From contig JAYKKT010000064.1 of assembly GCA_036023115.1 (NCBI GenBank), positions 8,564,501 through 8,628,500 on the forward strand: 64,000 bases of DNA, given 5' to 3'. Made by a program: the position numbers and the translations under genes. Numbering within the stretch: position 1 is the first letter of the stretch; every line of letters starts with the position of its first letter. The notes below the pieces were generated by a model. It was not told the DNA's origin. It made no database searches and worked only from the letters and a program-made list of their open reading frames with translations. Shown here piece by piece: positions 22,146 to 32,139 of the stretch. This stretch comes from Brasenia schreberi. Taxonomy: Eukaryota; Streptophyta; Magnoliopsida; Nymphaeales; Cabombaceae.

Positions 22146-22776
22146 GAGATAATGGGGGTAAATATATTAATGGGCAGTTGCAAGAATAATTACATGCAAA
22201 TGGTATACTTCATCAAACATCTTGCTTATTTGCACCTCAGCAAAATGGTATAACTGAAAAAAAAATTGACATATTGTTGAAGTAGCCAAAACTTTTCTTC
22301 TTCAGCATAACGTACCTAAAACTTATTGGGTGAAGTTGTTCTTATTGTTGTCTATCTAATAAACAGGATGCCTAGTAATGTTCTTAAAATGTCTTGATAG
22401 TGACTCTAAACTCTTTCATGTCACTCCTCATATCTTTGGATGCCTCTACTTTGATCATGTTCATTTACATGGTTGTGATAAACTTGACCCTAGAGAAGTA
22501 AAGTGTATCTTTCGTGACTATTCTCAAACTCAAAAGGGTTATAAATTCTATAATCCAATTTAAAGGAAACTTTATGTATCCATTGATGTCACATTTTATG
22601 AATCCTCTACCTATGATTCTTCTCAAGGAGAGTGTCACCACTCAAAACTCTTCTCATTTACTTCCTATAGTTTCCAGTGAAACTGAAGATCTTGGTGGTG
22701 AAAATGAATAGAAGCAAGTTGAATTAGAACTAAAGTAGATTACAGGACATAAGAGGGGATCGAGAAAGGTTGTTCG
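22146..22776 (+). pseudogene. Copia element 2, integrase part (left of element A)
   Basis: Degenerate integrase core of a plus-strand copia element. DNGGKYINGQLQE, then GILHQTSCLFAPQQNG and the INRMPS-like and HIFGCLYF segments are readable across several frames with many stops. Its protease and gag side is missing because the mosaic LINE abuts it. The element continues at 26911 after the inserted element A. Confidence 0.8.
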
Positions 22777-23115
22777 TGCTATAATTATAGAGAAATGCAG
22801 CAGATAATAAATAATAAAATATATTAATAAAAAAAGAAAGAGTAATAATGGAGATCGGAGGAGGGGGCGGACCTCCAATGGAGGCCCCCCCTCTTTCTCT
22901 CTCTCTTTTAATCTCAACAACTTTAAACCCTAATACAGCCTATCAGCCCTTATATAAGAAGTTGTAAAACGTAAAATGACCAAAATACCCTAGTATATAA
23001 AATTACCAAAATACCCTTACAACTTCGGACAATTACAATAATACTCTAAACATCAATTTTATGGTCCTAAGATATTATTTGTACTAAAACTTACTCTAAA
23101 CTCATATCTTCAACA
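22777..23115 (-). repeat. 3' LTR of element A
   Basis: 339 bases from TGCTATAATTATAG to TATCTTCAACA on the plus strand. The minus strand holds a TATA-like CTTATATAAGGGC. The polypurine-tract complement CCCTCCCTCAAG follows at 23116. Confidence 0.85.
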
Positions 23116-23214
23116 CCCTCCCTCAAGTTGGGAGTGAAATACTTCGAACTCCAAACTTGCCAAAAATCTTCATCTATCTACAACATTCTTCATTTGTCTT
23201 CATCACTAATTTAA

Positions 23215-23765
23215 TCTTCAACAGCTTCTTTGGCTGTAATATCTTCAACTCAACCTTCCTAGCTGATCATATCAAGCAGCATCTCTGGCTGCAATATCAA
23301 CTCAGTCATCCTGGCTGATCATCTCAAGCAACATCTCTAGCTGCAATATAAACTTAGCCTTCCTAGCTAATCATCTTAAGCAGCATCTCTAGCTGCAACA
23401 TCAACTCAGCCATCCTGGCTGATCATCTCAAGCATCTCTAACTGCAACATCAACTCAGTCTTCTTAGCTGATCATCTCAAGCAGCATCTCTGGCTGCAAT
23501 ATCAACTCAATCATCCTTGTTGATCATCTCAAGCAACATCTCTGACTGTAGCATCAACTCAGCCTTCCTGGCTGACCATCTCAAGCAGCATCTCTGGCTG
23601 CAACATCAACTCAGTCTTCCTGGTTGATCATCTCAAGCAGCATTTATGACTGCAACATCAACTCAGCCTTCCTGGCTGATCATCTCAAGCAGCATCTCTG
23701 ACTGTAATATATACTTAGTCTTCCTGGCTAATTATCTCAAGCAGTATCTTTGGCTGCATATAAAA
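23215..23765. repeat. Tandem repeat block (period about 50-56 bases) in element A
   Basis: About ten imperfect copies of a unit combining TCAACTCAGCCTTCCTGGCTGATC and ATCTCAAGCAGCATCTCTGGCTGCAA. It lies between the last captured gene piece and the polypurine tract. The GGCTGCAA core is shared with the repeat block of element B. It does not encode a recognisable protein. Confidence 0.9.
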
Positions 23766-24139
23766 AAAAACATTTCTTCAGTCCTCATAACTGCAATTTT
23801 CAACATACATCTCTTTTCTATAAACTTTCTTCATTTTGTTTTTCCAATGAAGACAATCATCACGTACTAATCCTCTTTACTCTTTTCCTGAATTTTTTTG
23901 CTCTCTTAAATATTTCCTCAAAAACTTGATGTTCATGTTAATCATCTCTTCTTGAGCATTTCATCGAACACTTACGTGTAGGTAAACCTCCTTTTTTTGA
24001 ACATTTCATCAAACACTTATTGTGCATCCTTTGTCTGGAACTTGATAGCTGGCTTATGTTTTTTTTTAAATTCCCTCAGAGACATCATGCTTTGCTAACA
24101 GATTTTCCAAGGTACGATTGTGTAGTTTTTTTTTTTGTT
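23766..24139. other. Element A spacer without recognisable content
   Basis: T-rich stretch between the tandem repeats and the HSP70 piece. It contains weak repeats of GAGCATTTCATCGAACACTTA-like phrases (about 23955 and 24000). No coding match was seen. Confidence 0.4.
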
Positions 24140-24270
24140 AGAACAAAGGCTCCAATTTAACTGGGAGAGTATTGCTGCCCGTTTGCTTCAACCCATGCAT
24201 CACCATTAGGTGCTTTAACTATCTTATAAGGAACCATTTTCATCTCATTCTGAGTCTGTGAATCATCAAA
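24140..24270 (-). pseudogene. Captured mitochondrial HSP70 fragment
   Basis: The minus strand reads [20 protein letters not shown] then [16 protein letters not shown], a stop, then IGAFVLT. This is the nucleotide-binding domain of mitochondrial HSP70 (DnaK type), where the family has a Gln at the stop position, so a C-to-T change (CAA to TAA) is the simplest cause. HSP70 is a matrix chaperone. Only about 43 residues are present and they cannot function. An unrecognised segment (about 24271-24400) separates it from the NDR kinase end. Confidence 0.8.
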
Positions 24271-24399
24271 GTCATCGAAGTTACCAAAACAGCTTGAACC
24301 AGAGTTAAACTTTATGTAGGCCCAAATACACCGAAGCCACCTCCAAAACTCTTTCATGCAAAAATTTGATGTGAACATTCTACTGATTAAAACTCGGAG

Positions 24400-24790
24400 T
24401 TGGCTTAGACTATCTCCGAAGAGACTGAGGATCGAGTGAAGTAGATCGTAAGTTGGGTGGAGGTGAACTCTCGGGACTTTCAGAGACTTCCATTTCGGTA
24501 GGCAACATGTTGAGGAAGCTCCCTTGGACAGGTTGACTGGGACTGGTTTCAACGTCAAACAATGTCTTGATTGACGGCCTCTTTGGCTTGCCTTTTTCTT
24601 TTTCCTTCAGATCCACTATTCCAGCAACACCTTGTTCGTTCAAAATATCAAAAATTTTATACGTATTTCCCACAAAATTCACATCTTTTGATAAAAGCAT
24701 CTTCCTCCATGGGCCTGACTTTGACGAGGACTGTGTAGCTGCCCCAGACTCTTCAAACTTCTCAAAATTTTGAGTGACTAACTCATCATC
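24400..24790 (-). pseudogene. Captured NDR kinase C-terminal exon(s)
   Basis: The minus strand encodes DELVTQNFEKFEES, SGPWRKMLLSKDVNFVGNTYK and [15 protein letters not shown], then [20 protein letters not shown]. This is the AGC-kinase C-terminal tail with the hydrophobic motif, as in plant NDR/tricornered Ser/Thr kinases that control growth and polarity. It follows directly after the kinase N-lobe piece (24790-24922) with the catalytic core missing. The join falls where both parent segments have an Asp-Glu pair. Confidence 0.75.
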
Positions 24791-24925
24791 CTAGAATGAA
24801 CAATAAAGCTTCACAATACAAGGACTATCAACCTCTACTAGAAGGTTCCTTTCTGCTTTGACATGTTCCACCTGGCCTCTGCGAAGCATCTCTGATTTCT
24901 TTAACTTTTTCATAGCATAAACATT
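24790..24925 (-). pseudogene. Captured NDR kinase N-lobe fragment
   Basis: The minus strand encodes GNVYAMKKLKKSEMLRRGQ, then VEHVKAERNLLVEVDSPCI and VKLYCSF, then TAG. The AMKKL lysine is the ATP-binding Lys of AGC kinases and the NDR family signature is clear. The stop replaces the Gln of CSFQD, another CAG-to-TAG type change. The N-lobe is fused in frame to the NPF transporter piece on one side and jumps to the C-terminal tail on the other. Confidence 0.85.
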
Positions 24926-25065
24926 TCCTAATATGAAGGGGCAAGTTTTCCAGTTTCCTGATTTACTTCTGACAGCAGGTTCTCCTTTGATATCTATAGT
25001 ACCATCTTGCATCGTCACCTTATGTTGTGCTGGCAGAATACCTGTATTTCCTTTATCTGCAGTAA
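24922..25065 (-). pseudogene. Captured NPF/PTR transporter N-terminus
   Basis: The minus strand reads VTMQDGTIDIKGEPAVRSKS then GNWKTCPFILGN, the conserved N-terminal stretch of plant NRT1/PTR family (NPF) nitrate or peptide transporters, ending at the first membrane helix. In the family this continues ECCERLAYYG. Here it switches in frame to NDR kinase sequence exactly at the shared Gly-Asn. A few more in-frame residues (GILPAQHK) extend it upstream. Confidence 0.7.
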
Positions 25066-25681
25066 CTACTTTATTTATGTGGATAATGGATAGCAGTTAG
25101 GATAGCAATTACCATTTTTCTTTCCCAAAAAACGTGGGGATAAGACTTACTGGTTTACTTTCTCATCCAATCAGAAAAGAAAGTTTTCATAACTACTTTC
25201 CCACAAAAACAGGCAAGTAATTTGGAACTTTACTTTTCCAACATTTAATTATTCAAAAATTTCGAAATTACCTTTCAATTTTTTTTTCATAATTTTGTGT
25301 AACCTTTCTTCGAAAAAAAAATCTGGAACACATCATTTTTGACAGCCTGGTCGAAGATATTGTCCATCCTGCACCTGACCTGGATCAGTGCGCCTCTTAG
25401 CAAGAGGCAGAAACCTTTGAAGAAATGCATCTACCATCAACTTAGCAAGACTCCCAGACTTCATCCTTCCCACTTCAAATTCTCACATAAAACGAAAAAA
25501 AAAAATCACTGCATCACATCTTTTAACTGAAAGTTGTCATCCCTTTTGTCTCCTAAATCAAAGGTCCTCCTTCATTTTAGCTATATCACAACTTCCCAGA
25601 AATTGTAATTCAAATTTTGAGTAAATGCTAACCCCATAAGGCTTCAAAAGAGGAATAGTTCACCTAGATACACGTTGGCCC
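25066..25681 (-). other. Element A segment without recognised content
   Basis: About 600 bases, AT-rich on average, between the HEATR5-like piece and the NPF piece. No protein match was recognised on either strand. It may be captured intron, UTR or original element sequence. Confidence 0.4.
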
Positions 25682-26010
25682 CTAACCTGATTCGTGATAA
25701 AGCTGAGCAACCAGGTCTAAAAGGAGGCCGTGCAGATCAACCAGTGAAGGATAGTCGTTCTGGCTTACAAGCCTGTCCTGATTAATAAGCCAATCAAAGA
25801 CAAAATTTTCAAGTCCACACCAAAGTTTCTCTGTTCGTCCTTCCTGCGGGCAGCACTCCACAAAACGAATACATGCAGAGCAAAATATGCTTTCTACTGC
25901 TAGCTTTTGCTGGACAGTGGAAGCATCGGTTGCACCTTTTGGAGATTCACTTTCTCTCCATTTAAGAAGATCTTCTAGAAGAGGCACTGGTGTATGACGT
26001 GCCACCATTT
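25682..26010 (-). pseudogene. Captured fragment, probably of a HEATR5/SWEETIE-type gene
   Basis: An open stretch of about 110 residues on the minus strand: [38 protein letters not shown] and LENFVFDWLINQDRLVSQND. It looks like a helical HEAT-repeat protein and, from memory, resembles plant SWEETIE (HEAT repeat-containing protein 5). The assignment is tentative, but the reading quality shows real coding origin. It starts immediately after the SMU1 piece, in another frame, so the join breaks translation. Confidence 0.55.
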
Positions 26011-26313
26011 GAATGTTTGCAAACAATTAGTAGTCTTCATATCCCAAACTTTTATTGTACAATCGCTGGAAGCTGTAATAACATGGTTGTCGTCACTGCT
26101 AAATATAGCATCATTCACATAAGATGTGTGGCCTCGAAATTCCTTCAACAGCTTCCCAGATTTGAGACCATGGATTCTGGCAGTACTATCAAAAGAAGTG
26201 CTAAGAATTTGGCTTCCATCTCGAGAGAATGAAAGACTGGTGACTCCCTGAAAAATGTGCACGTTCAAGTCTACGCAAGTATTGCCCAGTCCTCAAGAGC
26301 CAGACCTGTACAG
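26008..26313 (-). pseudogene. Captured SMU1 (WD40 splicing factor) fragment
   Basis: The minus strand encodes [19 protein letters not shown], and after a frameshift near 26250, [40 protein letters not shown] and [17 protein letters not shown], ending CLQTFK. These are consecutive WD40 repeats of SMU1, a spliceosome-associated protein. About 100 residues are present, compared with roughly 510 in the family. It reads through several repeats without a visible intron, which fits capture from spliced RNA. Confidence 0.9.
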
Positions 26314-26520
26314 ATTTCTTTTTCATCATTTCAAACTTCTCTTCTTCATTTCCTAGATAATCTGCTTCATGCCCGTCATGACCTTCATCCAAGGCATGCC
26401 CTCTCATTCTCATTGACATCTTCCTAGTCAGCCTGCTTGCAGCTTTTTTTGCAGTGGACTCCGTAAAAGATAAGATTTCCAATTCCTCCTTTATTACAAC
26501 AGAATCTCAATCCTCGCCAC
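26314..26520 (-). pseudogene. Unidentified coding-like segment at the 5' end of element A
   Basis: The minus strand reads EELEILSFTESTAKKAASRL, TRKMSMRMRGHALDEGHDG and EADYLGNEEEKFEMMKKK, then fuses to SMU1 in the same frame. It is charged and open, lies just inside the primer site and is probably another host gene piece. I do not recognise the parent. A remnant of the element's own leader or gag is the alternative. Confidence 0.4.
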
Positions 26521-26551
26521 CAACTAATAATCTCAAAAAAACACATTGTAG

Positions 26552-26563
26552 GCTCTGATACCA
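26552..26563 (-). promoter_or_regulatory. Primer binding site of element A (tRNA-iMet)
   Basis: The minus strand reads TGGTATCAGAGC directly after the 5' LTR end. This sets the element's orientation and places it with copia-type elements. Confidence 0.85.
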
Positions 26564-26905
26564 TGTTATAATTATAGAGAAACGCAGCAGATAATAAATA
26601 ATAGAATATATTAATAAAAAAAGAAAGAGTAGCAATGGAGATTGGAGGAGGGGGCGGACCTCCAATGGAGGTTGCCCCCTTCTTTCTCTCTCTTTCTTAA
26701 TCTCAGCAACTTTAAACCCTAATATAGCCTATCAACCCTTATATAAGGAGTTGTAAAATATAAAATGACCAAAATACTCCTAGTACAGAAAATTACCAAA
26801 ATGCCCTTACGACTTCAGACAATTACAATAATACTCTAAACATTAATTTTACGGTCCTAAGACATTATATGTACTAAAACTAACTCTAAAGTCATATCTT
26901 CAACA
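26564..26905 (-). repeat. 5' LTR of element A
   Basis: 342 bases, TGTTATAATTATAG to TATCTTCAACA on the plus strand, aligned end to end with 22777-23115. Most differences are transitions. Confidence 0.85.
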
Positions 26906-26910
26906 ATTCG

Positions 26911-28660
26911 TTATCAAGAGGAGACCGCACAGACTCCAACCACCAAAGATTATTCCCTTGATTCAGAATTAAGAATGGAAGAAGACTTGGAAGTATTAAT
27001 AGTCATTCGCAAAGGTAAAAGAACTTATGCACGATACCCAATCTCTAACTATGTTTTCCTTACTAATACATCATAATACTGTCAAATTTTGTTGCAAATG
27101 CTTATTAGAATAAGATTTCCTCAAGTTTTGAAGAAGTCAACAAGTACCCTTTATGAAGAGCAGTGATAAAAGCATAATTGGATGCACTAGCCAAGAATAA
27201 TACTTGGACAATCACCAAACTTCCTCACAACACAAATATTATGGGGATACAAGTGGGTTTTCACTATTAAATACAAAGCAGATGGCACAATTGAAAGATA
27301 TAAGGTAAAACTTGTTGCCAAGGGTTACAGTCAATCATATGGGATTGACTACGATGAAACCTTTGCACCTATAGCAAAGCTTACTTTCACAAGAATACTT
27401 CTGAGTGTGACAGCAAATTTTTTATGAGATTTGGTAACTAGACGTGAAAAATGCTTTTCTATAGGGAGATCTAAATGAAGAGGTATTTATGGAACTTCCT
27501 CCAAGGTTGAGTATTAAGACAAAAGAAGGTATTGTTTGTAAACTAAACAAAGCTATCTATGGACTGAAATAATCATCCAAAGCCTGGTTTGAAAAATTCA
27601 ATGATGTTGTATGTAGTTTGGGATATCAAAGAAGTATAAATTATCATACTTTATTTTTCAAGAAAGGTATGAAGTTGTTGGTTCTTGTATTGTATATAGA
27701 TGATATTATTGTAACAGGCGATGATATTAAAGAGATATCAGCATTAAAACAAAATCTTCATAAATTATTTGACTTAAAAGATCTAGGGCGACTCCATTAT
27801 TTTTTGGGCATTGAGGTATAGTATTATACTCCAACCAAGGTATATTTCTAACTCAGAGAAAATACACAATGTTTCTGCTACTAGAAACAAATATGCTTGA
27901 TTGTAAACAAAGTGATTTTTCTATGAAAGTAAATAAAAAATTGTCCATTTGTGATATTAAAGATTTTAGAGACACACGCAAGTATGAGCAAATTATTGGT
28001 AAGCTCATTTATTTGACTATTACTCATTCAGATATCACTTACGTTTTGAGTATTATGAGCAGATTTATGCATTCACCAACCAAAAACCATATAGAAGTTG
28101 TGTATCGCATTCTGAGATATCTTAAGTCAACACCTAGCATGGGTCTTTATTATTCAAAATTTTGCAACTTCAGTATTGAATTTTATTTTGATGTTGACTG
28201 GGTTGGATCGAAAGATGATCGCAAATCTACTATAGGCTATGTTACACTACTCGGTGGTAATCTTATTTCTTAGAAGAGTAAAAAACAAACTGTTGTTGCT
28301 CGATTTACAGTAGAAACAAAATACAGAGTTTTAGCTCAAGCTATATGTGAAGAAAAGTGGGTTTCTTCGTTAATATGTGAGTTGGGTTTTCATTCCACAT
28401 AGCCTATACCTCTATATCGTGACAATGATGCAGTTATTCATATGGCTTTCAGTCCAGTCTATCATGAAAGAACTAAGCATATAGAGATTTATTGTCATTT
28501 CATTCTGGAGAAGATTTCCAACTGGGAATTCAAAAAGGAATATGTCAAATCCGAAAAACAAAAAACTGATTTTCTTACCAAAGCTATTACCAACAGATAA
28601 CTTAGAGACAATTTATCAAGTTGGGTGTTCTCAATATCTTTCACCCAACTTGAGGGGGAG
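26911..28660 (+). pseudogene. Copia element 2, reverse transcriptase and RNase H
   Basis: Continuation of the copia element split by element A. The RT is readable from about 27250 in several frames ([20 protein letters not shown]), with the catalytic box as YIDD (LVLYIDDIIVTGDD, 27680-27720). The RNase H region runs at about 27900-28560 (IGKLIYLTITHSDITYVLS, DVDWVGSKDDRKSTIGY, ERTKHIEI). Stops and frameshifts occur throughout. It ends in the polypurine tract GAGGGGGAG at 28652-28660, directly before the 3' LTR. Confidence 0.88.
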
Positions 28661-28968
28661 TGTTAGAGGCAGAAATCGGGTCCCAAAGTGGACACGTTTC
28701 TTTTCTTTGATCTATTTTTGTCTTATGTTTTATCAGTAATACTATTTTAGTAATAGGGGTATATTAGTCATTTAAGTTAGATTGTGTTTATAAATAAGAG
28801 ATTAGGGTTTAGATTAGGGTATAGCCAAAAGTAGAGAGAGGTTGCCGATTGGGGTGCCACCTTTTGTGTATGAGGCAGATTGAATGGCATGTTTCTAATC
28901 TTTCAAATCTTGTAAGTATACCATATTTAGTTAATTTATTTCAATCATAAGATTTATGTATATCTATG
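28661..28968 (+). repeat. 3' LTR of copia element 2 (right end lost)
   Basis: Starts TGTTAGAGGCAG right after the polypurine tract. It contains a TATA-like TTTATAAATAAGAG near 28789 and a following GGGTTTAG leader. LINE sequence begins at about 28969, so the end of the LTR is not seen. It does not resemble the LTR at 1221-1519. Confidence 0.75.
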
Positions 28969-29052
28969 GGATACCTCTTTTTTTAAGGTTCTCCAAAGAA
29001 CCTCCCTCAGTACCCTATCGTAAGTTTTTTCTAGATCAATAAATATCATGTG
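28969..29052 (-). mobile_element. 84-base LINE fragment
   Basis: Matches the RT stretch of the other LINE copies (GGGATACCTCTTTTT to AATAAATATCATGTG), minus strand. Too short to tell whether it is an insertion or debris. Confidence 0.75.
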
Positions 29053-29849
29053 TTTTAGAGATTGGAACGAGTCCCCATAGTAGACTTGTTATAATCCATA
29101 TATTTACTCTATGTTTATTTCGTTATACTTAATTAAGAGTAGAGGTAGAAGTGCATATACCTCTAAAGAAAGACATACCACTAGGGATGTTCATGAGTGG
29201 GGTGAGGTCGGGGATCAAAGTCCCCACCCTCGTCTTAGTTTCAAAACCTTGCTCTCATCCCATCTTTGTCCCATGACAAAGACTAAGAAGGCCCTCATCC
29301 CCACCCCAACGTCCTTCATGGATCCCCATGGGAACTTGTAAGGAGAAGAGGGATGTTCACATGCACATTGGAGTTCACTTTTATATATAAAACGAAACCC
29401 TCATTTATGCCAAATGTATCCAAATTCGAGGACATTACTACGAATGAAATGCATGAGGAATTAAAATAAGTTTACAAATTAAAAAAGAGATGATGCATTT
29501 CTTCTATTTATCATCTCGTACAAAACTTTTACAACCAATGAAGGGAGGGATTGAGATCGGTTCACGGGGCGGGGACCTGCTCTCCCTATCCTTGATCCCC
29601 ATCAAGGATTTCCATGCTCTCCATGTTCCCGCGCTTGCCCCCTATTTCTACTCCTCGAATCCATCATATTCGAAGCAGGTCCCCATGGGGGTAGGGGATT
29701 CCCTCCCATGAAATCTCCACATGCCGCAATTGCGTTAACAAAGGGAGGTGAGTCCAAGGCACAACTCTCTAGATGTACATTTAGTGAAAATGATGTACTT
29801 TTAATAGTCCTCATGCCAAAACCCTTGCTCATTTCAGATCAATGTCTAT
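29053..29849. other. No recognisable gene; possible DNA-transposon remnant
   Basis: Contains AGGGATGTTCATGAG at about 29185 and AGGGATGTTCACATG at about 29350, reminiscent of plant hAT end sequences. A GC-rich, partly self-complementary stretch with CCCCATGGGG follows (29300-29710). I found no convincing paired ends. The open frames here read as low-quality sequence. Confidence 0.3.
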
Positions 29850-30275
29850 GCTAACTGATATCCAAAACCCTTGCTCATTTCTCTTTATTACAAAATGTGA
29901 CCCTTCGATCGCGGACTTTACTTATTGTTGTGCAACTAGGCTCATACATGGGAATAACCTCATAACTCTAGTACCTAGTTTTGGGTGTTTCTTTAGAAAA
30001 GAGCACCATTTGTTTTCGTACTTAATAAGAGTCTCACATTTTGAGTTACGTGTGTCGTAGGCCACACACCTTTTGCTATCTATAAAATCACTTTGCTTTA
30101 TTCAAGTTTCCTTATTGCCTCTCTTTTAACCCTCACCTAACATTACTGAAGGCCGCTTTGATTTTGTTGAACTATTACAACATTGGTGAAGGCTTGTCTA
30201 GTTGGGACGAATAGATGTAGATCAAGAGTACCGATCTTTTGGGTAATTCCAGCATTCATGGTGTGACAACTTTGG
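29850..30275 (+). repeat. Degenerate 5' LTR of a Ty3/gypsy element
   Basis: Shares an ordered series of diverged matches with 36640-37003: TTTGCTTTATTCAAGTTTCCTT with TTTGCTTTTATTTAAGCTTCCTT, then GAAGGCTTGTCTAGTTGGGACGA, then GGGTAATTCCAGCATTCA and TGTGACA. A TTGGTGTCA primer-site-like sequence follows the end. Edges are approximate. Confidence 0.55.
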
Positions 30276-31560
30276 TGTCAAAGCAGGCTATGATTGTGAG
30301 TGTGGGAACCTCATGTTGATAGCAAAATGTAACTCCCTCTCCTTAACACTTCTTACGTTGATGTTGATGAACATTGGCACTAAGACGACCAACAACCCCG
30401 TTTGTCATAGAAAAGAGAAGTCTAAAACTGTATCGGTGGTCAACCCTACTAAAATGACATCAAGTCTCATGCCTCACATTAATGCATGGTCTACCAAGCT
30501 AAAAAAGCTAGTAGCTCATCTTGATTTTGTTGTTGCTCATATTGTGAAAGGATTCAACTCATTAAGAGAAGAAAATCATTCTATAGGACAAGATAATAGT
30601 GAGCATACGAACGTTTGTGAGAACTCCTATGATCTTGCTAATGAGTGTTTAGAGTGCTTTAAGTAGCACCTCCAACAAACCGACACTTTTATGCTTACCT
30701 AATTGTAGAAGCTCGAGGAGATAATTGTTGCATCATCTCTGAAGAGATGGACTTTATAGGATTCTAAAGTTGAGATGATGACTCAGTTAGAGGGTGTCGA
30801 TCATCGGTTGGCAAATGGTATTAGCCATGTGAAGGACGGGTTAGCCAAGTGTAAAGTACCTATACATCATGGCCACTAACAAATGTTATTAACAATTTGA
30901 GAAATATCACAACTATACTTGAAAGCTAGCGACTATGAGGATGAAGAGCTCAAGCTAGCAACAATTGTGATATTTCTTAAAGACGATGCCATGTTGTGTT
31001 AGTATCATATACTAGATGATGTTGTTGAGGAGCAATGTCATATTCGTACATGGAATGAATTTAAACGGGGTATATAAACGCACTTTCTCCCGCACAACAC
31101 TAAAGTTGTTGCTAAGAAAAAGCTTGAAATATTGACTCGATAAGAATTATATCAAAGAATATCAAGCATTGATGTTGAGGATCCAAACTATGACACTGGA
31201 AGACGGGCCATTCAAGTTTTCCAACAAGTTGTAACCTTGGATAGAATAAGGGTTGAATTGTGTGAACCCCAAGGCGCTCTCGAAAGTTATCACAACGACA
31301 TAACGACTTATCGATAACTACTGAAGGGATGATGACAAGAAATATTTGAAGAAGAAATATCATAACAAGGAGGAGGATATGTGTGAAGACCATCGAGAAA
31401 AACATGATGACAACTCGATCAAGCCTTCAAACCACCATAAAGACAAAGATAAAGAATGACAAATATAATAAGAAAGGGAAAAGAAAAAAGAAAGGAACAT
31501 TAAAGAAGGAATTTTGGTATTGTGATGGATCACATTACTTGATAGAATGGGAATACTTAG
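30276..31560 (+). pseudogene. Gypsy gag remnant
   Basis: Very degraded. The stretch at about 31035-31330 reads WNEFKRGI, FLPHNTKVVAKKKLE and then LMLRIQTMTLEDGPFKFSNKL in shifting frames. This is the retrotransposon gag domain pattern (WxEFK...F....ARxKL...L....M.E.....F...L). The upstream frame at 30313-30666 may be the gag N-terminus but carries no diagnostic motif. Confidence 0.6.
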
Positions 31561-32035
31561 CATACTTGTAATAATGTTGTGTAGAGGACATGACCTATAG
31601 AAGAGTTGAGGATGGAAGCACTTACATTGCTCAACACATTGGAGTTCAACGATCGAGTCTCCAGGATTGCTTCACGTAAGGGTTTAATATACCTACATGT
31701 GATAGTAAATGAGAAAGCTACTACGACATTGATAGACTGTGACACTATGCACAATTTATATGCCATGAAGAGGCAAAGCAATTAGAGTTGTAAATTATTC
31801 CAAGGAATTGACAAATGAAAGCTATGAGTTTAGATGCCAAGGCTATTGAGGGGGAGGCATTAGATATGTCGGTTAAGTTAGAAAGTTGGATGGGTGTTAC
31901 CAATTGCATTGTCAACACTATGAATGATTATAAGGCCATTCTAAGATTAGAGTTCTTATGTGAAAGCCGAGTTGAGCTACGATCCTACTCTAATGTAATG
32001 ATTATGTTAGATAGTTAGACCCTCAATGTCATTTA
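31561..32035 (+). pseudogene. Gypsy protease remnant
   Basis: LIYLHVIVNEKATTTLIDCD then MHNL at about 31690-31755 corresponds to the retroviral-type aspartic protease strand with the active-site triad lost. The frame at 31815-32018 (LKLESWMGVTNCIVNTMND-like, AILRLEFL) matches the second half of chromovirus proteases. Confidence 0.6.
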
Positions 32036-32139
32036 ATTCAAATATAATGTAGAAGATAAGTTGTGAGTATGCTCAACTCTACAATTGAAAAAGGGTCTTA
32101 AACATGGTAAAGACACATTCTTGGTTGTGTTAGGGTAAG

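Larger units (their letters stand above)
22777..26905 (-). mobile_element. Element A: gene-capturing non-autonomous LTR retrotransposon
   Basis: 4.1 kb element nested in copia element 2. It has LTRs at 22777-23115 and 26564-26905, both TG...CA and roughly nine-tenths identical by eye. It is flanked by GTTCG (22772-22776) and ATTCG (26906-26910), a 5-bp TSD with one change. On the minus strand the order is 5' LTR, tRNA-iMet primer site, host gene pieces, tandem repeats, polypurine tract, 3' LTR. No gag or pol is recognisable. The captured pieces, all in sense, are: an unidentified segment, SMU1, a HEATR5/SWEETIE-like segment, an NPF/PTR transporter N-terminus, two parts of an NDR kinase, and mitochondrial HSP70. 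Mobilisation must have come from an autonomous copia partner. Confidence 0.85.

Noticed and set aside
23215..23765. Regularly spaced repeats that could suggest a CRISPR array
   Set aside because: The spacers are themselves repeats, the units are imperfect and the block sits inside a plant LTR element.
29111..29832. Several 70-100 codon open frames in the GC-rich stretch
   Set aside because: The palindromic GC-rich sequence gives open frames on both strands and no family motif.
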